Shown piece by piece: positions 43,808 to 51,729 of a DNA stretch of 64,000 nucleotides; the stretch's first letter is position 1; every line of letters starts with the position of its first letter. The translations under genes were made by a program, and so were the position numbers. This DNA comes from Myxococcota bacterium (GTDB lineage: Bacteria > Myxococcota_A > UBA9160 > UBA6930): contig JANQFK010000040.1 in the NCBI GenBank assembly GCA_028277885.1, positions 1 through 64,000 of the forward strand, written 5' to 3'. A model generated the notes under the pieces. The model was not told the origin of the DNA and made no database searches. It saw nothing but the letters and a program-made list of their open reading frames with translations.

Positions 43808-46243
43808 TCAGGATTCCGCCGAGGCGAGCCGGTCGAGCTGCTGCCGCGCGGCGTCGGCCTCGGGGAAGCTCCCGCCGCCACTCAGCGCGTTGCGCAGCAG
43901 GTCGCGGGCCTGGTCGCGCTCGCCGGTCTCGATCAGTGCGAGGCTCAGGCGGTAGGCGATGGAGGGCGAGTCGGGCTCCAGCTCGCGCGCCCTGTTGAGC
44001 GTCTGCACGGCCTGCTCGTAGTCGCCGCGCTTCACCAGCACCCAGCCCAGGGTGTCGAGCACCGCTGCGGACTCGCCGGTGCGGCGCGCCCGCCGGGCCA
44101 GGGTGAGGGCCTGGTCGAGGTCCTCGCCGCGCTCGGCCATCATCCAGGCGAGGTTGTTGTTGGCGTCGCCGTGCACCGGGTCGCGGCGCAGGGTCTCGCG
44201 CAGGAACGCCTCGGCCTGGGCCTCGTTGCCCGCCATCAGGCTGACCTGGGCCGCCTCGAAGGGATAGGAGGGCTCGCGCCGGTCGGCCTCGCCGGCCCGC
44301 TCCAGCAGCGTGCGGGCGCCGTCGGTGTCGCCCTCGGCCACGGCGAAGCGGGCCAGCGCGGCCATGGCCGGGGCCAGCTGGGGATCGAGCTCGAGGGCCT
44401 TCTCCAGGGCCGCGCGGGCCTCGGGGACCCGGTTCAGGTTGAGCAGCACGCGGCCGCGCAGCTCGTGGAGCTGGGCGTCCTCGGGATGGGCGGCGAGCAC
44501 GCCGTCGACGCGGCGCAGGGCCTCGGCGGTGCGCCCGTCGGCGACCAGCCACTGGCACAGCGCGCGCAGCGCAGGCTGGCTCTCCGGCCGGGCGAGATCG
44601 ACCTTGCTCGCCTCGATGGCGCGGATCGCGGCGCGCGGCCCGTCGGCGTCGGCCTCGATCTGAGCGCGCTCGACCGCGGCGGTGACGGGGTCCGTCTCCG
44701 CCAGGGCGGTGAGGGTGACGCGCGCCTTGTCGAGCTCTCCCTTCGCGGCCTGGGCGCGCGCCGTCAGGATCATTCCGGCGCGCTGGCGCTCGGGGGGCGG
44801 CACGGCCTCGACGATGCGGCCCATCATGGCCAGGGTGCCCAGTGCGTCCTGGGGCTGGCCCTGGGCGAGCTGGAGCTGCGCCAGCTCGAGGGCCGCGTCG
44901 GTCCCGGCGGGATCCACCCGGATCGCCTCGCGCAGCTCGCCGACGGCGCGATCGAGCTGGCCGAGCTGGAGGGCCGAGCGGCCCGCCAGGAAGCGGGCGC
45001 CCGAGTTGTTCGGCCAGCGACGCAGGCCGCGATCGAGCAGCTCGAGGGCGTCGCCCGGTCGGCCGCGCTCGTAGGCGAGGCGCCCCGAGATCAGCGCGGA
45101 GTACATCTCGTCGGTGATCTCTCCCGCGACCCCGTCGGCGCGGTCGAGCTCGCCGGCGTCGGCGAGCAGGTTGGCGTGGCGGAAGCGCAGGTCGTCGGTG
45201 ACGCCCGGCACCTGCTCCAGCACGCGCTCGAGGGCGACGACGGCCTCGGGGTACTTGCCGATGGTGCGGCGGAACTCCGAGAGGGCGAGCCACGAGCTCG
45301 GGCTGTTCTGGAGCTCCGTGGCCTCGACGAGCACGGCCTCGGCCTCGTCGTCCTGCTCGAGCTGGCTGAGGTGTCGGGCCAGGATCCCGCGCAGGGCGAT
45401 GTCGGCGGGCTCGAGCTCGACGGCCCGGCGCAGCAGCTCGGTGGCGCGCTCGGGCCGATCCTCGGCGGTGTAGGTCGCCACCGCGACGTCGAGGGCCTCC
45501 CGGCTGGTCGGGAAGCGCTCCACCACCGCCTCGAGCTGCGTCTCGGCGCGCTTGGGGTCCTTCAGGTGCTCGCCGTACAGCCGCACCAGGGCGAGGCCCG
45601 CCTGCCCGCTCACCGGCGTGTCGCGCAGCTCCGGGTCCTGCCAGACCGCCTCGAGCACCTCGCCCGCCTCGTCGTGGCGCCCCGCACCCACGAGCACGTT
45701 GGCGCGGAGCAGCTTGGCCTCGAGGTTCTCGGGGTCCGACTCGAGGATCACGTCGATCTGCTCGATCGCGGAGTCCCACTCCTTGTTCGTGAAGTGCACG
45801 GCGGCGCTCAGGTGGAGCGCCTGGATGCGCTGGGCCTCGTCGTCGGGCGTCGCCAGGATCGGGGCGATCGCCTCGAGGGCGGCCTTGTGCTGCTCGAGCT
45901 GAAGGTAGGCGCCGCCCAGGGCGAGGTTGGCCTGGTTGGCGAGCTCCGGCGTGCCGCTGGCGGTCTCGAGGGGCCAGATCGCCAGGGCCGGCTGGCCCAG
46001 GCGGAGCTGGGCGCGACCCAGCATGAGGTTGGCCTCGGGGTGGTCGGGAGCGGACTCCAGGATCTCGCGCAGCGCGTCCACGGACTCCTGCCAGGAGCCG
46101 ATCTCCTGCTGCAGCCGGACCGCCTCGAGCCGCTGCTCGACGCTCTGGCCGCAGGCCAGGGCCACGAGCAGGGCGAGGCCCAGCGTCCGCCAGTGGATCC
46201 GCGGCGTCCGGGTCGCTCCCGGCGTCTCTTGGGATTCAGACAT
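43808..46243 (-). CDS. TPR-repeat exported protein (PrsT-like candidate)
   Basis: 811 aa with an N-terminal signal sequence (WRTLGLALLVALACGQS; C is at a lipobox-like but imperfect site) and TPR repeats throughout, ending LDTLGWVLVKRGDYEQAVQT. It is co-transcribed with the similar protein at 41348 (3-bp gap) and is divergent from a PEP-CTERM gene. PEP-CTERM loci of other bacteria usually encode such a TPR lipoprotein together with exopolysaccharide genes. ATG 46243 with GGAGG about 11 nt upstream is preferred over an upstream TTG that would place non-signal residues first. Confidence 0.8.
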   Translation of the reverse strand: MSESQETPGATRTPRIHWRTLGLALLVALACGQSVEQRLEAVRLQQEIGSWQESVDALREILESAPDHPEANLMLGRAQLRLGQPALAIWPLETASGTPELANQANLALGGAYLQLEQHKAALEAIAPILATPDDEAQRIQALHLSAAVHFTNKEWDSAIEQIDVILESDPENLEAKLLRANVLVGAGRHDEAGEVLEAVWQDPELRDTPVSGQAGLALVRLYGEHLKDPKRAETQLEAVVERFPTSREALDVAVATYTAEDRPERATELLRRAVELEPADIALRGILARHLSQLEQDDEAEAVLVEATELQNSPSSWLALSEFRRTIGKYPEAVVALERVLEQVPGVTDDLRFRHANLLADAGELDRADGVAGEITDEMYSALISGRLAYERGRPGDALELLDRGLRRWPNNSGARFLAGRSALQLGQLDRAVGELREAIRVDPAGTDAALELAQLQLAQGQPQDALGTLAMMGRIVEAVPPPERQRAGMILTARAQAAKGELDKARVTLTALAETDPVTAAVERAQIEADADGPRAAIRAIEASKVDLARPESQPALRALCQWLVADGRTAEALRRVDGVLAAHPEDAQLHELRGRVLLNLNRVPEARAALEKALELDPQLAPAMAALARFAVAEGDTDGARTLLERAGEADRREPSYPFEAAQVSLMAGNEAQAEAFLRETLRRDPVHGDANNNLAWMMAERGEDLDQALTLARRARRTGESAAVLDTLGWVLVKRGDYEQAVQTLNRARELEPDSPSIAYRLSLALIETGERDQARDLLRNALSGGGSFPEADAARQQLDRLASAES

Positions 46244-46273
46244 CGCCCAGGGCACCTCCAAAATAGCCGCGCA

Positions 46274-46279
46274 GTATAC
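46274..46279 (-). promoter_or_regulatory. Candidate -10 box TATACT for the TPR operon
   Basis: On the minus strand TATACT lies 30 nt upstream of the ATG at 46243, leaving room for a normal leader with GGAGG. No good -35 box is seen at 16-18 bp. Confidence 0.3.
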
Positions 46280-46415
46280 CCGCTCCCCCTGCAGATCGGG
46301 GACTTCCGAGAGCCTCATCGGCGCGTCCGCGGCCCCGCCTCACCACCGCCTCCCCGGCGACCCCGACCGATCCCGCCCCCTACCGCGCTCGACCGCCGCC
46401 CCCCCGGGGCCGATC

Positions 46416-46436
46416 CCCGATTTTTTCGGGTTTTTT
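46416..46436 (+). terminator. Short hairpin followed by six T
   Basis: CCCGA (46416-46420), five T, TCGGG (46426-46430) and then TTTTTT. It has the form of a small intrinsic terminator on the plus strand, but no gene reads into it. It could end an unseen small transcript antisense to the TPR promoter region, or simply be an AT-rich promoter-upstream element. Confidence 0.4.
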
Positions 46437-46469
46437 GCGGGGCCGTTGCCACGCGCCCCCACCGGCGAC

Positions 46470-46608
46470 CACTTCCCGCGTTGGGGAAGGGAACCAGCAA
46501 TGGTGTCGAAACTCCTGTCGGCGGAAGAGCAAGAGTTCGGCCACGCCTGCGCGCGGTTTCCTTCTCAGTCAGGGCACACCTGGGCCGCTCGGGTGATGCC
46601 CTTTTTTT
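46470..46608 (+). ncRNA. Candidate structured leader or small RNA
   Basis: A hairpin CTTCCC/GGGAAG (46472-46489) overlaps a long-range closing stem GAAGGGAACC (46486-46495) with GGTTTCCTTC (46555-46564; one G-T pair), so the two are alternatives. Inside it CGAAACTC near 46507 can pair with GAGTTCG at about 46533. The segment ends in a strong terminator. Mutually exclusive stems plus terminator are what a riboswitch or attenuator shows, but I recognise no known class (it does not match the c-di-GMP or cobalamin consensus). It could equally be an independent small RNA. Structure was found by eye. Confidence 0.4.
46572..46608 (+). terminator. Strong intrinsic terminator ahead of a PEP-CTERM gene
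   Basis: GGGCA-CACC (46572-46580) pairs with GGTG-A-TGCCC (46592-46601; one bulged A) and is followed by seven T (46602-46608). It lies 105 bp before the ATG at 46714 on the same strand. It must end a transcript that starts within the preceding 330 bp, since no plus-strand gene is upstream. Confidence 0.7.
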
Positions 46609-46713
46609 GTCCCAAACGAGCGGGTGACTAGGAGCCTGAGCCTCGTAGGTGCGGGGCGAGATCAGCGAGGGATCGGGACAGGGACCGACTCCCGGCCACA
46701 GGAAGGAAGATCC

Positions 46714-47526
46714 ATGCTGCGAAAATTGTTCGGAATCACGTGCGCGGCCCTGCTGTTGAGTGCAGGAACCGCCAATGCGGCCCCGTTGCCGGCCAACCTG
46801 AGCCTCACCGTCGCGATCCAGAACATCGGAAGCGTGTCCATCTCGGGCACGGGGACGGTGGACGTGACCGGCGGCACCCTCACGGTGCCGGCGGCCCTCA
46901 CCCTGGCGACCACGGTGAACCTGCCCGTCACCACCACCACCGCGGTGGTGTCGGTGATCGGCAAGGCGGGCATCGATCAGCTCGCCGCCACCTTCTCCCC
47001 GGCGGGCGCTCCGGCCGGTGAGATCTGCCCGATGGGCGTGACGCCCCGGGCCTGCGTGGCGGGCGGCGGCAACCTCCAGGGCGCCATGGCGCTCTCGGGC
47101 ACCGTCAGCGTCAACCTGGGCGGCGGCGTCATCATCCCGATCAACCTGGGCGCGGCCCTGATCGGCCTCGGTGGCACCACGATCCAGCCCCCCGTGACCG
47201 GCTTCTTCTTCGAGAACGGCGTCTGGACCAACGGCACCGCCGTCGTCCAGTTCACCACGGCGACCACGGGCACCACCCTGGTGCTCGGCATGACGTTCTC
47301 GAACATGGGCACGGCCAACTCGATCCTGTCGAGCATGGGCACCGGCTCCCTCGCCGGGAACCAGGTGACCCTGGTGACGCCCACCTTCGTGCTGGCGCTC
47401 GGCAACAAGCTGCCGGTGTTCGCCTCGTTCACGGTCTCGATCATCCCCGAGCCGGGCACCCTGCTCCTGCTGGGGACCGGCATCGTGGGCCTGGCCGCGG
47501 TCGGCCGCCGCAGCCGCAAGCAGTAA
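46714..47526 (+). CDS. PEP-CTERM sorting-domain protein (second of three)
   Basis: 270-aa secreted protein. Signal peptide MLRKLFGITCAALLLSAGTA (cleavage near ANA-AP), a Thr/Val/Gly-rich beta body with two Cys (CPMGVTPRAC) that could form a disulfide, and a C-terminal sorting tail IPEPGTLLLLGTG, hydrophobic, then GRRSRKQ. It is a close tandem paralogue of the gene at 47851. ATG 46714 follows AGGAAGGA. The upstream region holds a structured segment and terminator but no sigma-54 site. Function is unknown; likely exopolysaccharide- or surface-associated after exosortase processing. Confidence 0.92.
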   Translation: MLRKLFGITCAALLLSAGTANAAPLPANLSLTVAIQNIGSVSISGTGTVDVTGGTLTVPAALTLATTVNLPVTTTTAVVSVIGKAGIDQLAATFSPAGAPAGEICPMGVTPRACVAGGGNLQGAMALSGTVSVNLGGGVIIPINLGAALIGLGGTTIQPPVTGFFFENGVWTNGTAVVQFTTATTGTTLVLGMTFSNMGTANSILSSMGTGSLAGNQVTLVTPTFVLALGNKLPVFASFTVSIIPEPGTLLLLGTGIVGLAAVGRRSRKQ

Positions 47527-47567
47527 GGGCCCGACGTCGCCGGCCCGCGCGCCGGCGGCAGGCTTCG

Positions 47568-47610
47568 AGGGCGGCCATCTCCCGAGCGGAGGTGGCCGCC
47601 CTTCCATTTT
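47568..47610 (+). terminator. Terminator after the first tandem PEP-CTERM gene
   Basis: Perfect 10-bp arms AGGGCGGCCA (47568-47577) and TGGCCGCCCT (47593-47602), followed by TCCATTTT. The same hairpin type follows the second gene (48708-48737), so the terminator was duplicated with the gene. Confidence 0.7.
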
Positions 47611-47632
47611 GCCCCGTCGCCCGTGTCCTCAC

Positions 47633-47721
47633 GGAAAAGCTTTTCCCTTCTCCGCGGAACGTTCCTTCCGTTTCCCTGCGCTCCCTTTGGGGAACCGGCC
47701 GCTCGCCAGGACAGGTGTCCT
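47633..47721. promoter_or_regulatory. Three palindromes upstream of the sigma-54 promoter
   Basis: GGAAAAGCTTTTCC (47633-47646), GGAACGTTCC (47656-47665) and AGGACAGGTGTCCT (47708-47721; 6-bp arms, 2-bp spacer) are perfect inverted repeats. They lie between about 130 and 45 bp before the -24 box, the usual range for activator (enhancer) sites of sigma-54 promoters. The first two share GGAA...TTCC ends. Confidence 0.4.
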
Positions 47722-47763
47722 TTGATTCCGGGCACTTGGAGCCCCGATCGGCCCGTGTTGGAT

Positions 47764-47780
47764 TTGGCACTGCCATTGCA
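47764..47780 (+). promoter_or_regulatory. Sigma-54 (RpoN) promoter of a PEP-CTERM gene
   Basis: TTGGCACTGCCATTGCA matches the consensus YTGGCACNNNNNTTGCW at every fixed position, with GG (47766-47767) and GC (47778-47779) separated by exactly 10 bp. The start codon is 71 nt further on. PEP-CTERM genes elsewhere are reported to depend on RpoN with the PrsK/PrsR pair, which agrees. Confidence 0.85.
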
Positions 47781-47850
47781 CATGTGTGGGCCGAGTCCAT
47801 CGCGGGGTTCGGCACAGTGTCGGGTCCCCCGGCCACAGGAAGGAAAATTC

Positions 47851-48669
47851 ATGCTGCGGAAATTGTCAGGAATTGCTTGTGCCGCCGTTCTGTTGACCGC
47901 GGGAACCGCCAATGCGGCCCCGATTCCGGCCAACTTGAGCTTGACGGTCACGATCCAGAACATCGGAAGCGTCGCCATCGCCGGCACGGGCATCGTGTCC
48001 GTGACGGGCGGCTCGCTGTCGGTCCCGGCGGCGCTCAGCCTCGCCACCACCATCAACCTCCCGGTCACCACGACGACCGCGGTGGTGTCGGTGATCGGCA
48101 AGAAGGGCATCGACCAGCTCGCGGCGACCTTCAGCCCGGCCGGCGTTCCGGCGGCCGAGCTCTGCCCGGCCGGCCTCACGCCCCGCGCGTGCGTCACCGG
48201 CGGTGGGACCCTGGGCGGCCCCATGGCCCTCTCGGGTACGGTCAGCGTGAACCTGGGTGGTGGCGTGATCATCCCGATCAACCTGGGCGCGGCCCTCGTC
48301 GGTCTGGGTGGCACCACGACCCAGCCTCCGGTCACCGGCTTCTTCTTCGAGAACGGCGTCTGGACCAACGGCACCGCCGTCATCCAGTTCACCACGGTCA
48401 CCACCGGCACGACCCTCGTGCTCGGCATGACCTTCTCGAGCATGGGCACCGTGGCCCAGACCGTCACCGCGATGGGCTCCGGCACGGCGCTCAGCCCGGG
48501 CAACACCGTCACGCTCGTGACGCCGACCTTCGTGCTCGCGCTCGGCAACAAGCTGCCGGTGTTCGCCACGTTCACGGTCCAGCTCATCCCCGAGCCGGGC
48601 ACCCTGCTCCTGCTGGGTACCGGCATCGTGGGTCTGGCCGCCGTGGGTCGCCGCAAGGCCCGCAAGTAG
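47851..48669 (+). CDS. PEP-CTERM sorting-domain protein (third of three)
   Basis: 272 aa, tandem paralogue of the gene at 46714 with most residues identical. Signal peptide MLRKLSGIACAAVLLTAGTA; body with CPAGLTPRAC; sorting tail IPEPGTLLLLGTG, hydrophobic, then GRRKARK. It has its own sigma-54 promoter and terminator, unlike the sister gene, whose upstream region is different. The ribosome-binding segment CGGCCACAGGAAGGAA is shared, so duplication included the leader up to about 20 bp before the start. Confidence 0.92.
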   Translation: MLRKLSGIACAAVLLTAGTANAAPIPANLSLTVTIQNIGSVAIAGTGIVSVTGGSLSVPAALSLATTINLPVTTTTAVVSVIGKKGIDQLAATFSPAGVPAAELCPAGLTPRACVTGGGTLGGPMALSGTVSVNLGGGVIIPINLGAALVGLGGTTTQPPVTGFFFENGVWTNGTAVIQFTTVTTGTTLVLGMTFSSMGTVAQTVTAMGSGTALSPGNTVTLVTPTFVLALGNKLPVFATFTVQLIPEPGTLLLLGTGIVGLAAVGRRKARK

Positions 48670-48707
48670 GCCAGGGCTCGCCGGCCCCAGGCCGGCGGCA
48701 TGCCTCG

Positions 48708-48746
48708 AGGGCGGCCATCCTCCGGGATGGCCGCCCTTTCCTTTTG
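48708..48746 (+). terminator. Terminator after the second tandem PEP-CTERM gene
   Basis: Arms AGGGCGGCCAT (48708-48718) and ATGGCCGCCCT (48727-48737), an 11-bp perfect stem, then TTCCTTTT. It separates the PEP-CTERM gene from the large operon that begins at 48846. Confidence 0.75.
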
Positions 48747-48806
48747 GAGGGACCCCGGGCGCGATTAGGGCTCGTGCCGGCGAGTGCACCGGCCGATGGG
48801 CGGCGA

Positions 48807-48812
48807 TAGACT
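48807..48812 (+). promoter_or_regulatory. Candidate -10 box TAGACT for the nine-gene operon
   Basis: The same hexamer as upstream of rarA and the gene at 27196, here 33 nt before the TTG start, with GAGGA as ribosome-binding site in between. No convincing -35 is seen. Confidence 0.3.
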
Positions 48813-48845
48813 CTGCGCTCTTCGAATCCCCCGCCCCGAGGACCC

Positions 48846-50273
48846 TTGAGCTTCGAACGCATCGCCCGGCCGCTCTTCGCTGCACTGATGATCGGCCTGA
48901 TCGTGGTGGGGCTCGTTCGACTGATCGAGGTCCGCGGCGCCAACCGGCCCGAGGGCAGCTGGGAGGGGATCCGGGGCCTCGCCCAGCGCGACGACGTCAA
49001 CCTGGTCTTCGTGCTGATCGACACCCTGCGCGCCGACCGGCTCTCCGCCTACGGGTACGAGCGCGACACCAGCCCGGTCCTGAAGGCCCTGGGCGACTCC
49101 GGGATCCGCTTCGAGGACGCCCTCGCCCAGTCGAGCTGGACCAAGACCTCGATGGCCTCCCTGTGGTCCTCCACCTACCCGGCGACCAACAAGATCACGC
49201 GCTTCCCGGATGCCTTCCCCGACGCCATCCACAGCCCCACGGAGATCCTCAAGGAGGCCGGCTTCCACACCGTCGGGATCTTCCGCAACGGCTGGGTGGC
49301 GCCGAACTTCGGCTTCGACCAGGGCTTCGACCTCTACCTGCGCCCGAAGGTGCTGAAGCGGCCCGCCGGGCTGCTCCAGAAGAACCCGTCGGCCTTCAAG
49401 CTGCCGGGCACCGACGTGGACCTCACCCAGGCCGCCCAGGAGTTCCTGCGCGGCAAGCGCGACGAGCGCTTCTTCCTGTACCTGCACTACATGGACGTCC
49501 ACCAGTACGTCTACGACGACTCGGTGGACTTCGGGAGCGGGTTCTCGGACATCTACGACGCGTCGATCCGCTGGGTGGACGCCAACGTCGGCACCCTGGT
49601 GGCCGAGCTCCAGCACCTGGGTCTGATGGAGCGCACGATCCTCGTGGTGGCGTCGGACCACGGCGAGGCCTTCCACGAGCACGGCATCGAGGGCCACGCC
49701 AACAGCCTCTACCGCGAGACCACCCACGTGCCCTGGCTGATCGCGCTGCCCTTCCGGCTCGACCCGGGCATCGTGGTGGAGACGCCGGTGGAGAACGTCG
49801 ACATCTGGCCGACGCTCCTGGAGATGCTCGGGCTGCCCGCCCAGTCCCACGCCGAGGGCCGCTCCGTGCTCCCGCTGATCGAGGCGGCGGCCCGCCGCGA
49901 GCGGGGGCCCGCCCGCCCGCGCTTCGCCTTCCTCGACGAGAACTGGGGCGTGCGCAACGCCGACCCCAAGCCCCTGGCCACGGTGGGGGACGACGGCTTC
50001 CGGCTGGTGCGGCGCCGCGGCGAGGTCGAGCTCTACGACGTGACGCGGGATCCGGGCGAGCAGAGCGACGTGGCCCGCCGCCACCCCGGGGAGGTGGCGC
50101 GGCTGAACGCGCTCCTCGAGGAGCACTTCCAGTCCCCCGAGCCCGAGTGGGGCCCGCCGGAGCGCGTCTCGCTGACGGACTTGGAGCTGGGCCAGCTTCG
50201 GGCCCTCGGCTACGTGATCCCCGATGAGAAGCCGAAGGCCGATGACGCCCAGGACGCCCCCCCGGCGAACTAG
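48846..50273 (+). CDS. Sulfatase-like protein with Thr nucleophile, membrane-anchored
   Basis: 475 aa. One N-terminal membrane helix (about residues 9-27, no lipobox) precedes the sulfatase fold: VLIDTLRADRLSAYG (D59), nucleophile block T99-K-T-S-M-A-S-L-W-S, LHYMDVHQYVY, and VASDHGEAFHEHG. The Pro usual in the nucleophile block is replaced by Thr. It ends LRALGYVIPDE plus a short acidic tail. TTG start with GAGGA upstream. First gene of the long plus-strand operon; its last 32 bp overlap the next gene. Confidence 0.84.
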   Translation: MSFERIARPLFAALMIGLIVVGLVRLIEVRGANRPEGSWEGIRGLAQRDDVNLVFVLIDTLRADRLSAYGYERDTSPVLKALGDSGIRFEDALAQSSWTKTSMASLWSSTYPATNKITRFPDAFPDAIHSPTEILKEAGFHTVGIFRNGWVAPNFGFDQGFDLYLRPKVLKRPAGLLQKNPSAFKLPGTDVDLTQAAQEFLRGKRDERFFLYLHYMDVHQYVYDDSVDFGSGFSDIYDASIRWVDANVGTLVAELQHLGLMERTILVVASDHGEAFHEHGIEGHANSLYRETTHVPWLIALPFRLDPGIVVETPVENVDIWPTLLEMLGLPAQSHAEGRSVLPLIEAAARRERGPARPRFAFLDENWGVRNADPKPLATVGDDGFRLVRRRGEVELYDVTRDPGEQSDVARRHPGEVARLNALLEEHFQSPEPEWGPPERVSLTDLELGQLRALGYVIPDEKPKADDAQDAPPAN

Positions 50274-51729
50274 GCGGCGGGGCGGGCACGAGGCGTGCGA
50301 CGGCGCCGGGCTCCCGCGTCGCGGGAGCCCGCTCGGGCGCGCGCTCGCCCGGGGGCTCGCCCTGGTGGCCGGCCTCGCCCTCGCGGGCTGCCCAGGCGGC
50401 CGCGAGGAGCCCCTGGAGCCCCCCCACGGCCTGGTCCTGATCGGCCTCGACACCCTGCGGGCCGACGGCCTCTCGGCCTACGGCAACCCGCGGCCCACCT
50501 CGCCGGTGCTCGACGCCCTGGCGGAGCGCGGCGTGCTGTTCGAGAACGCCATCAGCAACGCCTCCTGGACCCTGCCGGGCTTCGTGGGGATCCTCACCGG
50601 CCGGCCCTTCAGCCGGGAGAGCTTCCGCAACCGCGGGCTGCGCGGCTCCCTGGTGAAGCCCCTCCGCGAGGCGGGCTACGCGACGGCCGCCTTCACCGAG
50701 GGCGGCTACGTGTCGAGCTTCTTCGGCATGGACCAGGGCTTCGACGTCTTCGAGGAGGACAACTACCACGTCCGCAAGCAGGCCGCGGTGCCGGAGTCCG
50801 AGTCCCTCGAGACCTTCGCACGGGCCCGGGAGTGGCTGGAGGCGAACGCCTCGGAGCCCTTCTTCCTGTTCGTCCACACCTACGAGCCCCACACGCCCTA
50901 CCGCCGGCGCCGCTTCGTGGACGGGCTCGACCCCGGCGTGCTGGGCGAGGTCTACGACCTGAAGACCAACGTGCGGGTGGTGGACGGCCGGCTCGCCGTG
51001 GGCGAGGCCGAGCGGGAGTACGTGCGGGCCCTCTACGACGGCGGGGTGGAGGCGTCGGACCGCGCCGTGGGCGAGCTCCTCGAAACCCTCGAGAGCCTCG
51101 GCATCGCGGACCGCACCGTCGTGGCCGTCACCAGCGACCACGGCGAGGCCCTCGGCGAGCGCGACCCCCAGGAGCTCGGCAAGCACGGCCATGCGCTCTA
51201 CGACAGCGTGCTCCACGTGCCGCTCATCCTCCACGACCCGCGCCGCCGCTACCCGGTGCAGCGCGTCGGCTTCCAGGTCCGCACCCTCGACGTCCTGCCG
51301 ACCCTGCTCGACCTCGCCGGCGTCGCGCCGCCCGCGGACGTCGAGGGACGCAGCCTGGTGCCGCTGATGCGCGGCAGCGAGCGCGAGGACCGGGTGGCCT
51401 ACAGCGAGCTGATGTTCCGGGGCCGGAAGAAGCAGGACGCCCTGGTGGAGCGCTCGTCGCTGCGCGTCGAGGGCTTCAAGCTGATCGCCAACGACCCCTC
51501 GGTGGACGGGCCCGCCCTCGAGCTCTACGAGCTCGCGAACGACCCCGACGAGCTCGTGAACCTGGCCGACGAGCGGCCGCGGCTGCGCAGCCGGCTCTAC
51601 TTCCAGCTGCTCGAGCAGCGCTCCGCCATCGACGACCACGGCCGCCCGCCGGTCGCCACCGAGGTGCGGCAGCCCGCCCTGCGCGAGCAGCTCCGCGCGC
51701 TGGGCTACATCCGCGGGGACGAGCCGTGA
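50242..51729 (+). CDS. Sulfatase-like lipoprotein with Thr nucleophile
   Basis: 495 aa from ATG 50242 (GAAGG 4 nt upstream); another ATG lies at 50224. The n-region before the lipobox LALAGC (C50) is unusually long and Arg-rich, so the true start may be later at a non-standard codon. Motifs: LIGLDTLRADGLSAYG (D70), nucleophile block T110-L-P-G-F-V-G-I-L-T-G, HTYEPHTPYRRR and VTSDHGEALGE. The usual small Ser after Pro is Gly here. It ends LRALGYIRGDEP. It overlaps both neighbours (32 bp and GTGA). Confidence 0.84.
   Translation: MTPRTPPRRTRRRGGHEACDGAGLPRRGSPLGRALARGLALVAGLALAGCPGGREEPLEPPHGLVLIGLDTLRADGLSAYGNPRPTSPVLDALAERGVLFENAISNASWTLPGFVGILTGRPFSRESFRNRGLRGSLVKPLREAGYATAAFTEGGYVSSFFGMDQGFDVFEEDNYHVRKQAAVPESESLETFARAREWLEANASEPFFLFVHTYEPHTPYRRRRFVDGLDPGVLGEVYDLKTNVRVVDGRLAVGEAEREYVRALYDGGVEASDRAVGELLETLESLGIADRTVVAVTSDHGEALGERDPQELGKHGHALYDSVLHVPLILHDPRRRYPVQRVGFQVRTLDVLPTLLDLAGVAPPADVEGRSLVPLMRGSEREDRVAYSELMFRGRKKQDALVERSSLRVEGFKLIANDPSVDGPALELYELANDPDELVNLADERPRLRSRLYFQLLEQRSAIDDHGRPPVATEVRQPALREQLRALGYIRGDEP

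Larger units (their letters stand above)
46244..46713. other. 470-bp intergenic region with RNA-like structure
   Basis: This is the longest gene-free stretch in the window. It contains a -10-like TATACT for the TPR gene (minus strand, 46279-46274), a T-rich hairpin (46416-46436), a structured segment (46470-46570) and a strong terminator (46572-46608). The last ~105 bp before the PEP-CTERM ATG hold no hairpin but end with the CCACAGGAAGGAA ribosome-binding segment shared with the second PEP-CTERM gene. Confidence 0.6.
47527..47850. other. 324-bp region between the tandem PEP-CTERM genes
   Basis: It contains, in order: the terminator of the first gene, three perfect palindromes (47633-47646, 47656-47665, 47708-47721), a sigma-54 promoter (47764-47780) and the ribosome-binding site. 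It is less GC-rich than the flanking genes. No small gene is seen. Confidence 0.7.

Noticed and set aside
46470..46713. A c-di-GMP (GEMM) or cobalamin riboswitch before the PEP-CTERM gene
   Set aside because: I searched by eye for the conserved words of both classes and did not find them; only an unclassified structure with a terminator is supported.
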